A DNA stretch of 64,000 nucleotides, from the NCBI RefSeq assembly GCF_002746455.1, contig NZ_NWUW01000007.1:1-64000 (forward strand), written 5' to 3'. The position numbers were made by a program, and so were the translations under genes. The DNA is from Bacillus fungorum. Lineage in GTDB: Bacteria; Bacillota; Bacilli; Bacillales; Bacillaceae_G. Within the stretch, counting starts at the first letter, position 1. Each line of letters opens with the position of its first letter. Shown in pieces: positions 43,941 through 52,374 of the stretch. The notes beneath the pieces are model-generated. The model made no database searches, had not been told where the DNA came from, and saw only the letters and a list, made by a program, of their open reading frames with translations.

Positions 43941-45218
43941 ATGAGCAAAGTAGGGGTATGCAAGGTGGATATTACGCCGCCTATAGGTATTGATTTTGTC
44001 GGATATCATAGAGAAACAGGAATAAATAATATTGAAGAACGTATTTATGGGACAGTTTTTGTATTTGAAAAAGATAAAATGAAAACGGTGTTTATAAGTA
44101 TTGATAATATTGGGATGTTAGTAGAAGATACGAACATGATTCGTGAGCGAGTAGCGAGTGAGCTTCACGTGCCATTTGAGCAAATAACGGTGGTTTATAC
44201 TCATACGCATTCCGGTCCAGAAACGGTCGGTGATGATCCGGTAGTACAGTCGTATAAAACGCTTTTAGTAAATAATATAGTGCAAGGTGCTGTTATTGCG
44301 AATAACAATTTGAAGCTATGCGAAGTTGGATGGGGTGTTACGACAGGTGATATTGGGGTAAACCGAAGAGAGAGAACATCTGATGGAAAAGCGAAGATGG
44401 GAACAAATATAGAGGGTGTTGTAGATAAGCGAATTGGTATGTTAGCAATAAGAGACGTTGAAACGAAGGAGTTATCCGGGGGTGTAGTATTTTGTACTGC
44501 CCATCCGAATGTTTTAAAAGGTGATAGTGATGTATTGTCAGCGGATTATCCCGGGATGACGAGAGAGATTCTTGAGAAGATCGTAAACTGTCCTGTTATT
44601 ATTGTGCAAGGTGCTGCTGGTAATGTAAATGCAAAGTATCGTGGTTCAAGGGAAGCATTAACACAAATGGCGTACACGCTTAGTAGACATGTATTAACGA
44701 TGTTGCCAACAATTACATATAGCCCAATTGTAAATTTAAGAACAGTTTCGAGTACGATGCAAATGAAATTGAAAGATATTCCTGAAATTGATGAGATACG
44801 AAGCATGGCTCAATTAGCAGAGAAGCAGTGGGGTGTGAACACGGATGAATGGCTTACTATCGTATTAGAGAAATATAAGCAAGGCATTCGGCAGTTACGT
44901 ATTGATTTAGAAGTTCAACTATTTCAAATGAATGATGGTATGTTCTCTGGTATACCGATGGAACCTTTTTCGGAAACTGCTTTAGAAATGAAGGAGCGTC
45001 TTCAAAATGAACTAGCTTTTTTTGGTGGATATACGAATGGATATATTGGGTACTTACCGACAAAAGAAGAGTTTGCATATGGTGGGTATGAAGTAGAGTT
45101 GAACCCTATTGTGTATGGGGCAACTACGAATTTATTGATGCCACCAAAGGAGAACACAGCAGATTTAATTGTGCAAAAAGTTATAGAACTATACGAAAAA
45201 GAACTTGGAGATATCTAG
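43941..45218 (+). CDS. Neutral/alkaline ceramidase-like protein
   Basis: 425 aa. The start MSKVGVCKVDITPPIGIDFVGY and VVYTHTHSGPET match the N-terminal domain of neutral/alkaline non-lysosomal ceramidases, with zinc-type histidines (THTHSGP, CTAHPNV). No signal peptide is present, so it is probably cytoplasmic, unlike secreted ceramidases. Many bacterial members have no proven ceramidase activity. GGAGAGGTTCAA precedes the ATG. Single gene with a terminator overlapping its end. Confidence 0.85.
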   Translation: MSKVGVCKVDITPPIGIDFVGYHRETGINNIEERIYGTVFVFEKDKMKTVFISIDNIGMLVEDTNMIRERVASELHVPFEQITVVYTHTHSGPETVGDDPVVQSYKTLLVNNIVQGAVIANNNLKLCEVGWGVTTGDIGVNRRERTSDGKAKMGTNIEGVVDKRIGMLAIRDVETKELSGGVVFCTAHPNVLKGDSDVLSADYPGMTREILEKIVNCPVIIVQGAAGNVNAKYRGSREALTQMAYTLSRHVLTMLPTITYSPIVNLRTVSSTMQMKLKDIPEIDEIRSMAQLAEKQWGVNTDEWLTIVLEKYKQGIRQLRIDLEVQLFQMNDGMFSGIPMEPFSETALEMKERLQNELAFFGGYTNGYIGYLPTKEEFAYGGYEVELNPIVYGATTNLLMPPKENTADLIVQKVIELYEKELGDI

Positions 45219-45229
45219 GTTCTTTTTTG
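45199..45229 (+). terminator. Terminator overlapping the ceramidase-like gene end
   Basis: AGAACTT and AGGTTCT form a stem around GGAGATATCT with one G-T pair, followed by TTTTTT. Confidence 0.65.
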
Positions 45230-45259
45230 TTTCGAATTTGTGAACAAAAGATATATATA

Positions 45260-45304
45260 TTGAAAATGATTTTTGTACGTCTTATTATATACCCGTGTAG
45301 GTAT
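45260..45304 (+). promoter_or_regulatory. Promoter and CstR-type operator of CoADR gene
   Basis: TTGAAA and TATTAT are 17 bases apart. ATACCCGTGTAGGTAT (45289-45304) follows immediately, a near-palindrome of the ATACCC-N4-GGGTAT type recognised by CsoR/CstR repressors. It is the first of several such sites in the locus. Confidence 0.75.
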
Positions 45305-45364
45305 CTGTTTTGTATTTATGATGCATGGAGAACTTAAATAATAAATAACATGGAGGTTTGAAAT

Positions 45365-47029
45365 ATGTCTAGAAAAATTGTAGTAGTAGGCGGAGTTGCA
45401 GGCGGGGCATCAGTAGCTGCAAGGCTTCGTCGTTTAAGTGAAGAAGATGAAATTATTATGGTGGAGCGCGGTGAATATATTTCATTTGCAAATTGTGGAT
45501 TACCGTACTATATTGGCGGTGTCATTACAGAAAGACAAAAATTATTAGTACAAACTGTTGAAAAGATGTCAAAGCGTTTTAATTTAGATATACGTGTATT
45601 GAGTGAAGTGGTAAAGATTAATAAAGAAGAGAAAACAATTACTATAAAGAATGTAACTACAAATGAAACATATAACGAGGAATATGATGTTTTGATTCTT
45701 TCACCAGGGGCAAAGCCAACTATTCCCCCTATTCCGGGTATTGAAGAAGCGAAGGCGTTGTTTACGTTACGAAATGTACCTGATACAGATCGTATTAAAG
45801 CGTATATTGATGAGAAGAAACCACGTCGTGCGACGGTTATTGGTGGCGGGTTTATTGGGGTGGAAATGGTTGAAAACTTAAGAGAACGAGGAATTGATGT
45901 TACTCTTGTAGAGATGGCGAATCAAGTGATGCCACCGATCGATTATGAAATGGCAGCATATGTACATGAGCATATGAAAAATCACAATGTTGAGCTTGTT
46001 TTGGAAGATGGTGTAGATGCATTAGAAGAGAGCGGGACTGTTGTACGTTTAAAAAGTGGTTCAATCATAGAGACAGATATGATTATTTTAGCAATTGGTG
46101 TACAACCAGAGAGTAGTTTAGCGAAGGATGCAGGATTAGCATTAGGAGTTAGAGGAACGATAAAGGTAAATGAGAGATTTCAAACATCGGATTCACATGT
46201 ATATGCAATTGGTGATGCGATTGAAGTAAAAGATTTTGTTACTGAAACAGAAACGATGATTCCTTTAGCGTGGCCGGCTAATCGTCAAGGTCGCATGTTA
46301 GCTGATATTATTCATGGTCATACGGATTCTTTATATAAAGGTACGCTGGGAACTTCTGTAGCTAAAGTTTTTGATCTAACGGTTGCTTCGACGGGAGTAA
46401 ATGAGAAAATATTAAAACGATTAAATATACCCTATGAGGTAGTGCATGTACAGGCAAATTCGCATGCGGGATACTATCCGAATGCTACGCCAGTGCTAAT
46501 AAAATTAATTTTTAATAAAGAAAGCGGAAAAATTTACGGGGCACAGGCGTTAGGGCGTGACGGTGTAGATAAGCGCATCGATGTTATCGCAACGGCAATA
46601 AAAGCAAATTTAACTGTAATTGATTTGCCAGATTTAGAATTATCATACGCACCGCCTTATTCTTCTGCGAAAGACCCGGTAAACATGGTGGGGTATGCCG
46701 CAAGTAATATAGTAGATGGTTTTGTGGAAACAGTCCAATGGCATGAGATAGATCGTATTGTTGAAAATGGTGGATATCTTATTGATGTTCGAGAGCCTAA
46801 TGAACTAAAACAGGGAATGATTAAAGGTTCTATTCATATTCCGTTAGATGAATTACGTGATCGTTTGGATGAAGTGCCAGTGGGTAAAGAAATATATATT
46901 ACTTGTCAGCTCGGTATGAGAGGGTATGTTGCAGCGCGCATGTTAATGGAAAAAGGATACAAGGTAAAGAATGTAGATGGTGGCTTTAAATTGTACGGTA
47001 CAGTATTACCAGACCGTATTGTATATTGA
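45365..47029 (+). CDS. CoA-disulfide reductase with C-terminal rhodanese (CoADR-RHD)
   Basis: 554 aa. The FAD/NAD-binding part (about 1-445) starts IVVVGGVAGGASVAAR and carries the redox Cys44 in FANCGLPYYIGG. The second dinucleotide motif is ATVIGGGFIGVEMVE. The rhodanese domain (about 455-554) has Cys514 in YITCQLGMRG. The enzyme reduces CoA disulfides, persulfides or polysulfides with NAD(P)H. An enzyme of this build was studied in B. anthracis. ACATGGAGGTTTGAAAT precedes the ATG, and a CstR operator overlaps the promoter. Confidence 0.95.
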   Translation: MSRKIVVVGGVAGGASVAARLRRLSEEDEIIMVERGEYISFANCGLPYYIGGVITERQKLLVQTVEKMSKRFNLDIRVLSEVVKINKEEKTITIKNVTTNETYNEEYDVLILSPGAKPTIPPIPGIEEAKALFTLRNVPDTDRIKAYIDEKKPRRATVIGGGFIGVEMVENLRERGIDVTLVEMANQVMPPIDYEMAAYVHEHMKNHNVELVLEDGVDALEESGTVVRLKSGSIIETDMIILAIGVQPESSLAKDAGLALGVRGTIKVNERFQTSDSHVYAIGDAIEVKDFVTETETMIPLAWPANRQGRMLADIIHGHTDSLYKGTLGTSVAKVFDLTVASTGVNEKILKRLNIPYEVVHVQANSHAGYYPNATPVLIKLIFNKESGKIYGAQALGRDGVDKRIDVIATAIKANLTVIDLPDLELSYAPPYSSAKDPVNMVGYAASNIVDGFVETVQWHEIDRIVENGGYLIDVREPNELKQGMIKGSIHIPLDELRDRLDEVPVGKEIYITCQLGMRGYVAARMLMEKGYKVKNVDGGFKLYGTVLPDRIVY

Positions 47030-47143
47030 TGTTTTTTCATCTTCCACTTCAAAATTTGGTGGAAGATGAAAGCCTATAGATTCAGGTTTCACTTTGTGTT
47101 TTACGAATATATAAGGTGAAAATTAAAAATAGGGGTTTGCAAA

Positions 47144-47159
47144 ATACCCTGCAGGGTAT
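47144..47159. promoter_or_regulatory. CstR-type operator, perfect palindrome
   Basis: ATACCCTGCAGGGTAT is a perfect 16-bp palindrome about 55 bases upstream of cstR. It overlaps TATAAT (47157-47162), so autoregulation is expected. Confidence 0.8.
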
Positions 47160-47214
47160 AATATATTGTCATAAGTTATAAATAGTGACATAATGGTAAT
47201 GAGGTGATTATAGA

Positions 47215-47478
47215 ATGGAATATAATCAAGATATGAAAAATAGATTAAAACGTATTGAAGGCCAAGTTCGTGGTGTGCTTCGTATGATGGAAGAGGGAAA
47301 AGATTGCCGAGAGGTTATTACACAATTAACGGCGTCTCGCTCTGCGCTTGATCGTACAATTGGACTCGTTGTTGGAACAAACTTAGAGCACTGTTTACGC
47401 GAACAGTTTGAAAGTGGCAATAGTTCAAATGAAGAGTTAATTAAAGAAGCTGTTCAATTACTTGTAAAGAGCCGATAA
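47215..47478 (+). CDS. cstR: CstR, persulfide-sensing repressor (CsoR family)
   Basis: 87 aa DUF156/CsoR-fold protein (RLKRIEGQVRGVLRMMEEGKDC, continuing into TQLTASRSALD). It has Cys31 and Cys60 but lacks the copper-ligand histidine of CsoR: position 56 is Asn. This is the cysteine pair of staphylococcal CstR, which is inactivated by per- and polysulfides. It should repress the sulfur genes around it. ATGAGGTGATTATAGA precedes the ATG; a perfect palindromic operator lies upstream. Confidence 0.93.
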   Translation: MEYNQDMKNRLKRIEGQVRGVLRMMEEGKDCREVITQLTASRSALDRTIGLVVGTNLEHCLREQFESGNSSNEELIKEAVQLLVKSR

Positions 47479-47509
47479 TCTGTCAAACGTAAGTGTTGAC
47501 AGATTTTCA
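47477..47509 (+). terminator. Hairpin terminator after cstR
   Basis: AATCTGTCAA and TTGACAGATT form a stem followed by TTC. The 3' arm also contains the TTGACA -35 element of the next promoter. Confidence 0.6.
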
Positions 47510-47538
47510 AAAACATTTTAATATACCCCTACAGGTAT
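47496..47538 (+). promoter_or_regulatory. Promoter and CstR operator of the sulfurtransferase operon
   Basis: TTGACA and TAATAT separated by 17 bases form a near-consensus promoter. ATACCCCTACAGGTAT (47523-47538) overlaps the end of the -10, so a bound repressor would block transcription. Confidence 0.82.
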
Positions 47539-47566
47539 ATGTATATAAATTATGGAGGAATCGACT

Positions 47567-48127
47567 ATGAGTATAAAAGTGGACAGGAGTTTAGATTGTA
47601 AGGGGTTGGCTTGTCCGATGCCGATTGTGAAAACGAAGAAGGCGATGGAAGGGTTGACGTCAGGGCAAGTGATTGAAATTGAGGCAACAGATAAAGGGTC
47701 TACAGTAGACATACAAAGCTGGGCGAATAAAGTAGGGCATCAATATATCGGGACGAAACAAGAGGGCGATATTTTGATGCATTACGTTAGGAAAGCATAT
47801 GAGCATGAAGTGAATGAAGTAGCGAAGTATCCTCATACAATTACGAATACGGAGTTGCAAGAGATATTATTAAGTGGTGAAGAGTGTATTGTATTAGATG
47901 TTCGCGAAGCAGCGGAATTCGCCTTTGGTCATATTCCATCCGCTATTTCGGTGCCATTAGGTGAACTGGATAGTGCAGCATTAGATAAGACGAAGCAATT
48001 TTATGTTGTTTGTCGAACTGGTAACCGCAGTGATGTAGCCTGCCACATGTTGAAAGAGAAAGGTTTTTCAAACGTGAAAAATGTCATTTCAGGTATGTTA
48101 GAGTGGCAAGGGAATATAGAGAATTAA
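47567..48127 (+). CDS. TusA-rhodanese fusion sulfurtransferase
   Basis: 186 aa from the ATG at 47567, preceded by GGAGGAATCGACT; an ATG at 47552 lies before that site. The N-terminal TusA domain (about 1-75) has Cys16 in LACPMPI, and the rhodanese domain (about 90-186) has Cys149 in VVCRTGNRS. Both sulfur-carrier cysteines are present, so persulfide can pass within one chain. Related in composition to staphylococcal CstA. First gene of a CstR-controlled operon. Confidence 0.92.
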   Translation: MSIKVDRSLDCKGLACPMPIVKTKKAMEGLTSGQVIEIEATDKGSTVDIQSWANKVGHQYIGTKQEGDILMHYVRKAYEHEVNEVAKYPHTITNTELQEILLSGEECIVLDVREAAEFAFGHIPSAISVPLGELDSAALDKTKQFYVVCRTGNRSDVACHMLKEKGFSNVKNVISGMLEWQGNIEN

Positions 48128-48145
48128 AATTTTTTAAATACAAAT

Positions 48146-48161
48146 ATACCACAGGGGGTAA
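48146..48161. promoter_or_regulatory. Degenerate CstR-like site in operon
   Basis: ATACCACAGGGGGTAA resembles the ATACCC-N4-GGGTAT operators, but its right half also forms the ribosome site AGGGGG of the next gene. Its role as an operator is doubtful. Confidence 0.3.
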
Positions 48162-48165
48162 TAAG

Positions 48166-49296
48166 GTGAGTGTTAAACCGTTACAAGCGAAAGATGTTGC
48201 AGAGAAAGTTTTATTCGGAGAATTGTTTATTTTAGATGTACGTAATGAAGCGGATTATGAAGATTGGAAAATTGAAGGAAAACAAGTTTCTTCTATTAAT
48301 AAACCTTATTTTGACTTGTTAGAGGGTGTAGATCATATTGTAAGTGAATTACCTAAAGATAAAGATGTTTTAGTAGTATGTGCAAAAGAAGGGTCTTCTA
48401 TATTTGTTGCAGAGCAATTAACAGAGGCTGGATTAGAAAATATTTATTATTTAGCCGGCGGTATGAAAGCTTGGAGTGAATATGTAAAGCCGTTAAAAGT
48501 AGGAGATATACAGGGCGGAGGAAGTATATATCAATTTAACCGCCTTGGAAAAGGGTGTTTATCGTATATGGTCGTTTCAAACGGCGAAGCAGCAGTTATT
48601 GATGCGGTAAGAACAGTTGAAGCATATGAACAGTTTGCGAAAGAGCATGGCGTTACGATTACGAATGTAATGGATACACATTTACATGCAGACCATATTT
48701 CTGGAGGACGTAAGTTAGCTGAAAAAGTAGGTGGTACGTATTGGTTACCTCCAAAAGATGCGGAGAAAGTAGTTTTCTCATATAAACCGCTTGTTGAAGG
48801 ATCTGTTATTACAGTGGGGGATACCAAAATTGCAATTGACGCATTATACTCACCAGGGCATACGATTGGAAGTACATCATTTATTGTAGATGATTCCTAT
48901 TTATTATCAGGCGATATTTTATTTGTAGATTCAATTGGGCGTCCAGATCTTGCTGGGAAGGCTGAAGATTGGGTGAGTGATTTACGAGAAACTCTATATA
49001 ACCGATATAAAGTTTTATCTCAACAATTAATCGTGTTACCAGCTCATTATTCAAAAATAAGTGAAATGGATGAGCATGGTGTTGTAAGCGCAAAGTTAAA
49101 AGATTTATTCGCGCATAATGCAGGACTAAATATTGAGGATGAGGGAGAGTTTCGTAAAGTTGTAACAGAGAATTTACCACCTCAGCCGAATGCTTACGAA
49201 GAAATTCGTCAAACGAATATGGGGAAAATTCATCCGAGTGTGGAAGAAGAACGTGAAATGGAGATCGGTCCAAATCGCTGTGCAGTTCATAATTAA
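48166..49296 (+). CDS. Rhodanese-persulfide dioxygenase fusion (ETHE1-like, CstB-like)
   Basis: 376 aa from GTG at 48166, with AGGGGG eight bases upstream. An N-terminal rhodanese domain (about 1-110) has Cys72 in VVCAKEGSS. The metallo-beta-lactamase domain (about 115-376) has the iron-site motif THLHADH (His172, His174, Asp176, His177), GHTIGST and SGDILF. ETHE1-type enzymes oxidise persulfide to sulfite with O2. The rhodanese comes first here. It lies 38 bases behind the TusA-rhodanese gene and ahead of tusA. Confidence 0.92.
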   Translation: MSVKPLQAKDVAEKVLFGELFILDVRNEADYEDWKIEGKQVSSINKPYFDLLEGVDHIVSELPKDKDVLVVCAKEGSSIFVAEQLTEAGLENIYYLAGGMKAWSEYVKPLKVGDIQGGGSIYQFNRLGKGCLSYMVVSNGEAAVIDAVRTVEAYEQFAKEHGVTITNVMDTHLHADHISGGRKLAEKVGGTYWLPPKDAEKVVFSYKPLVEGSVITVGDTKIAIDALYSPGHTIGSTSFIVDDSYLLSGDILFVDSIGRPDLAGKAEDWVSDLRETLYNRYKVLSQQLIVLPAHYSKISEMDEHGVVSAKLKDLFAHNAGLNIEDEGEFRKVVTENLPPQPNAYEEIRQTNMGKIHPSVEEEREMEIGPNRCAVHN

Positions 49297-49315
49297 TAAC
49301 AAATTGGAGGAATAG

Positions 49316-49546
49316 ATGATGAATGTAAAACAAGTGTTAGATGCGAAAGGTTTAGCATGTCCAATGCCGATTGTAAGAACGAAGAAAGCGATGGATGCTT
49401 TACAAACTGGAGAAGTGTTAGAAGTACACGTAACGGATAAAGGCTCAGTTAAGGATATTCCAGCGTGGGCAAATAAAGGTGGTCATGACATCGTAAAGCA
49501 TGTAGAAGAAGCAGATGTGCTGAAGTTTTGGATTAAGAAGGCGTAG
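49316..49546 (+). CDS. TusA-family sulfur carrier protein
   Basis: 76 aa with Cys15 in [16 protein letters not shown], the TusA active-site motif. TTGGAGGAATAG precedes an ATG doublet (49316/49319); the second has better spacing. It is a close paralogue of the TusA domain of the fusion protein at 47567 (shared ACPMPI, TKKAM, TDKGS and AWANK blocks). Confidence 0.93.
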   Translation: MMNVKQVLDAKGLACPMPIVRTKKAMDALQTGEVLEVHVTDKGSVKDIPAWANKGGHDIVKHVEEADVLKFWIKKA

Positions 49547-49576
49547 TATTTTTATAAATGTAGAGAGGTTGGTTAT

Positions 49577-49936
49577 ATGAATACATTATTAAGTACGCTT
49601 TTCATTGTATTTGCTGTAGTAGTTGTTATTTCACGTTTTTTACCGGCAAAAGGTGTTCAAAATATAAGTGGAAAAGAATTAAAGAGTATAGCGGGAAAAA
49701 AGGGGAAACAATTTATCGATGTTCGTACAGTAGGTGAATATAGAGGGAATCATATGAAAGGATTTCAGAATATCCCGTTAAATGAGTTAGCTAGTAGAGC
49801 AAATCAATTAGATAAAAATAAGGAAGTAATCGTTATTTGTCAGAGCGGGATGAGAAGTAAGCGAGCAGCAAAAGTATTAAAGAAATTAGGGTTTCAGCAA
49901 GTTATCAATGTTTCAGGTGGTATGAATGGTTTGTGA
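49577..49936 (+). CDS. Membrane-anchored rhodanese
   Basis: 119 aa. One N-terminal membrane helix (about residues 3-21), then a rhodanese domain with the active-site Cys in VICQSGMRSKRA. It passes sulfane sulfur at the inner face of the membrane, probably near the exporter encoded later in the operon. GAGAGGTTGGTTAT precedes the ATG. Confidence 0.9.
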   Translation: MNTLLSTLFIVFAVVVVISRFLPAKGVQNISGKELKSIAGKKGKQFIDVRTVGEYRGNHMKGFQNIPLNELASRANQLDKNKEVIVICQSGMRSKRAAKVLKKLGFQQVINVSGGMNGL

Positions 49937-49950
49937 GGAGGGCATTTAAA

Positions 49951-50247
49951 ATGAAAGAAATGACGGCAAAAGAAATAGAAGAAAAATTGTTACGGAAAGA
50001 AGCAGTAAATATTGTAGACGTACGTGAAGTAGAAGAAGTAGCTGAAGGGAAAATTCCAGAAGCGTGTAACATTCCACTAGGACTATTAGAATTTCGTATG
50101 CATGAGTTGGATAAAAATAAAGAGTACATTATCGTTTGTCGCTCTGGGGGAAGAAGTGCAAGAGCAGTTCAGTTTTTAGAGAGCTACGGTTTTCAAGCAA
50201 TCAATATGGTAGGTGGTATGTTAGCGTGGGAAGGTAAAGTCATATAA
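49951..50247 (+). CDS. Single-domain rhodanese
   Basis: 98 aa from the ATG at 49951, which follows GAGGAGGGCATTTAAA. Active-site Cys in IVCRSGGRSARA. Cytosolic thiosulfate/persulfide sulfurtransferase of the operon. The ribosome site overlaps the stop of the preceding rhodanese gene. Confidence 0.92.
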   Translation: MKEMTAKEIEEKLLRKEAVNIVDVREVEEVAEGKIPEACNIPLGLLEFRMHELDKNKEYIIVCRSGGRSARAVQFLESYGFQAINMVGGMLAWEGKVI

Positions 50248-50287
50248 GAATGAGGTAAATGATTTCAATCTTTTTATAAACAAGTAA

Positions 50288-50303
50288 ATACCCCTATAGG
50301 TAA
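50288..50303. promoter_or_regulatory. CstR-type operator upstream of DsrE-like gene
   Basis: ATACCCCTATAGGTAA matches the operators at 45289 and 47523. TTTCAA and TAAATA upstream, 16 bases apart, could be a promoter, so the last two genes may have their own CstR-controlled start. Confidence 0.7.
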
Positions 50304-50319
50304 TTGGAAGGAGAGCAAC

Positions 50320-50799
50320 ATGGAGCAACAGAAGAAAACAACAATCGTTTTATTTAGTGGAGATTATGATAAAGCGATGGCTGCTTATATTATTGCAAAT
50401 GGTGCAGCGGCTTATGATCAAGAGGTGACTATTTTTCATACTTTTTGGGGATTAAATGCTTTAAGGAAAGATGAACATGTGAAGGTGAAGAAAACTTTTA
50501 TAGAAAAAGTGTTTGGAAAAATGATGCCGCGTGGTGCTGATAAGATGAGATTATCAAAAATGAATTTTGCCGGTATGGGACCTAAGATGATTAAAGGTAT
50601 TATGAAAAAACATAATGCGATGCCTTTACCAGATTTGATGGATTTGGCGAAAGAACAGGGGATTAAACTTGTCGCTTGTCAAATGACGGTAGATTTATTA
50701 GGGTTAAAAGAGGAAGAGATTATGGAAGGGGTAGAGTTTGCAGGAGTAGGAGCTTATTTAGCAGATGCTTCGGATGGGAATGTAAACTTATTCATTTAA
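50320..50799 (+). CDS. DsrE/DsrF-like sulfur relay protein (DsrE2 type)
   Basis: 159 aa. The fold start TTIVLFSGDYDKAMAAYIIANGAAA, HTFWGLNALRK, a basic Met-rich middle and Cys in LVACQMTVDLLG fit the DsrE2 group. These accept or pass sulfur from TusA and rhodaneses. TTGGAAGGAGAGCAAC precedes the ATG. A CstR-like site lies just upstream. Confidence 0.9.
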   Translation: MEQQKKTTIVLFSGDYDKAMAAYIIANGAAAYDQEVTIFHTFWGLNALRKDEHVKVKKTFIEKVFGKMMPRGADKMRLSKMNFAGMGPKMIKGIMKKHNAMPLPDLMDLAKEQGIKLVACQMTVDLLGLKEEEIMEGVEFAGVGAYLADASDGNVNLFI

Positions 50800-50832
50800 A
50801 TCACCTTCTTTTTAGAAGGCGGGGGATATAAG

Positions 50833-51597
50833 ATGAGTTTAGTCGTATTACTTTTTATAATTGGGTTTATAGGATCGTTTATATCAGGAATGGTTGGAAT
50901 TGGTGGTGCGATTATTAATTATCCGATGATCCTATACATTCCGGTATTGCTAGGATTTTCTGGCTATACTGCACATGAAGTGAGTGGTATTACAGCGGTG
51001 CAAGTATTCTTTGCAACTTTTGTAGGGGCATGGGCCTATCGGAAAAGTAATGCTATGGATAAAATGCTAGTTGTGTATATGGGAGCTAGTATATTAATAG
51101 GAAGTTTCATAGGGAGTTTTGGTGCTAACGTATTAGAGGAACATACGGTCAATATTGTTTATGCAGCGTTAGCAACAATAGCTGCTATTATGATGTTCGT
51201 ACCGAAACGAAATAATGGTGATGAAGTGAAATATAATAAATGGTTAGCAAGTTTGTTAGCATTTATTGTAGGAGGAGCATCAGGCATTATAGGAGCTGGA
51301 GGTTCTTTCTTATTAGTTCCGATTATGCTAGTCATTTTAAAATTGCCGATACGTACAACAATAGCAACATCGATTGCTATTACGTTTATTTCCTCAGTAG
51401 GGATTACAACTGGAAAAGTGATAACTGGGCAAGTAGTTGTAATTCCAGCTCTTATTATTGCGATTGCAAGCATCTTTGCTGCGCCGCTTGGAGCGCGAGT
51501 TGGGAAGAAGATAAATCAAAAAGCATTGCAATATATGTTATCGATTTTGATTGTAGGCACTGCTGTTAAGATGTGGATTGATATGATATTGAAATAA
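50833..51597 (+). CDS. TauE/SafE family sulfite exporter
   Basis: 254 aa with eight membrane segments and two family repeats (GSFISGMVGIGGAIINYPM and GGASGIIGAGGSFLLVPIM). Members export sulfite or related organosulfur anions. Placed last in the sulfide-oxidation locus, it probably removes the sulfite made by the persulfide dioxygenase. GGCGGGGGATATAAG precedes the ATG. Confidence 0.93.
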   Translation: MSLVVLLFIIGFIGSFISGMVGIGGAIINYPMILYIPVLLGFSGYTAHEVSGITAVQVFFATFVGAWAYRKSNAMDKMLVVYMGASILIGSFIGSFGANVLEEHTVNIVYAALATIAAIMMFVPKRNNGDEVKYNKWLASLLAFIVGGASGIIGAGGSFLLVPIMLVILKLPIRTTIATSIAITFISSVGITTGKVITGQVVVIPALIIAIASIFAAPLGARVGKKINQKALQYMLSILIVGTAVKMWIDMILK

Positions 51598-51600
51598 AAG

Positions 51601-51628
51601 GATGGGCTGCTTGCAGCCCATCTTTTTA
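51601..51628 (+). terminator. Terminator of the sulfur operon
   Basis: GATGGGCTGC and GCAGCCCATC form a perfect stem followed by TTTTTAT. A bcr1-like repeat begins six bases on, inside the T-rich tract. Confidence 0.92.
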
Positions 51629-51633
51629 TTTAT

Positions 51634-51782
51634 CCCGCTATTCGCCGGGCAGTAAGACCCCCACCTCAAAATTCAGCGGAAGCAAAGAAGTTAGGTGGGG
51701 GGCGGGCTGCACGTAAAAGCCCGATTGGTTCAACTAATAATCAGTGGGGGATGAACAAAACCCCCACTGATTAAAGTTTCAC
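51634..51782 (+). repeat. bcr1-like repeat, copy 2
   Basis: About 149 bases from CCCGCTATTCG to GATTAAAGTTTCAC, flanked on both sides by a perfect TTTAT duplication (51629-51633 and 51783-51787). Inner inverted segments (CCCCCACCTC/GGTGGGGG, CAGTGGGGG/CCCCCACTG) would fold strongly as RNA. It carries no ORF. Size, ends and TTTAT duplication fit bcr1. Confidence 0.88.
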
Positions 51783-51783
51783 T

Positions 51784-52224
51784 TTATGCCCAAATAACTT
51801 TCATTAAGTTTTTATATTCGTCATTTGCTAATTTATATAGCATTCTCGTATGTTCAAAGACAAGTGCTGGATTAAAGTTTGGTTCTGAGAATGCAAGAGA
51901 TGTTGAAATATCAATTGCATTTTGCTTGTTTAATGTGAATTTTGCAAATCGATAAGATGTGTTTAATTCATTGATAACGTGCAAAATGTCATTTGTTGCT
52001 GTTGCATCAGGTACGTGAGCAACATTGAAGCAGTATATATCCACAGTAGGATGTTCGTTTTGGAAAGCAGCGATAAGTTGAATTTTTGCGCCAGCTTCTG
52101 TTTCTAATCCTACTGAAAAATGAACAGAACCATCATTTTCATCTATATTTTCTTCCATGTATATATCGTTGGATTTTAAGTAATCTTTAAAATCTGAGAT
52201 GTTATGTTTTACTGCAGCTTTCAT
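51784..52224 (-). CDS. YbjN-domain protein, 146 aa
   Basis: 146 aa, soluble, with a YbjN/T3SS-chaperone-like fold (VHFSVGLETEAGAKIQLIAAF, INELNTSYRFAKFTL, FEHTRMLYKLANDE). Function unknown; such proteins are thought to bind partner proteins. CAGGGGGCTCATAC precedes the ATG. Its stop codon TAA lies within the TTTAT duplication of the bcr1-like repeat, so the gene ends exactly at the insertion. Confidence 0.85.
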   Translation of the reverse strand: MKAAVKHNISDFKDYLKSNDIYMEENIDENDGSVHFSVGLETEAGAKIQLIAAFQNEHPTVDIYCFNVAHVPDATATNDILHVINELNTSYRFAKFTLNKQNAIDISTSLAFSEPNFNPALVFEHTRMLYKLANDEYKNLMKVIWA

Positions 52225-52330
52225 ATGTATGAGCCCCCTGATAATTGGAATAGATTGCTACTATTTATTATAATTTAAAAATATTAAAAAAGATAGTTAG
52301 AAAGTTCTGATTTTTAATTCTGAAGAAATA

Positions 52331-52374
52331 AAAAGAAGCAGTACTCTACCTCCATAGAGAACTGCTTCTTTTTT
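52331..52374 (-). terminator. Terminator of the LCP gene
   Basis: On the minus strand AGAAGCAGT and ACTGCTTCT close a larger stem (with TCTCTATGGAGGTAGAG-type inner pairing), followed by a T run. Confidence 0.85.

Noticed and set aside
47046..47080. Stem TTCATCTTCCAC/GGTGGAAGATGAA after the CoADR gene
   Set aside because: A strong hairpin but without a T run on the plus strand, and no minus-strand gene ends there; not called a terminator, though it may be a 3' UTR structure.
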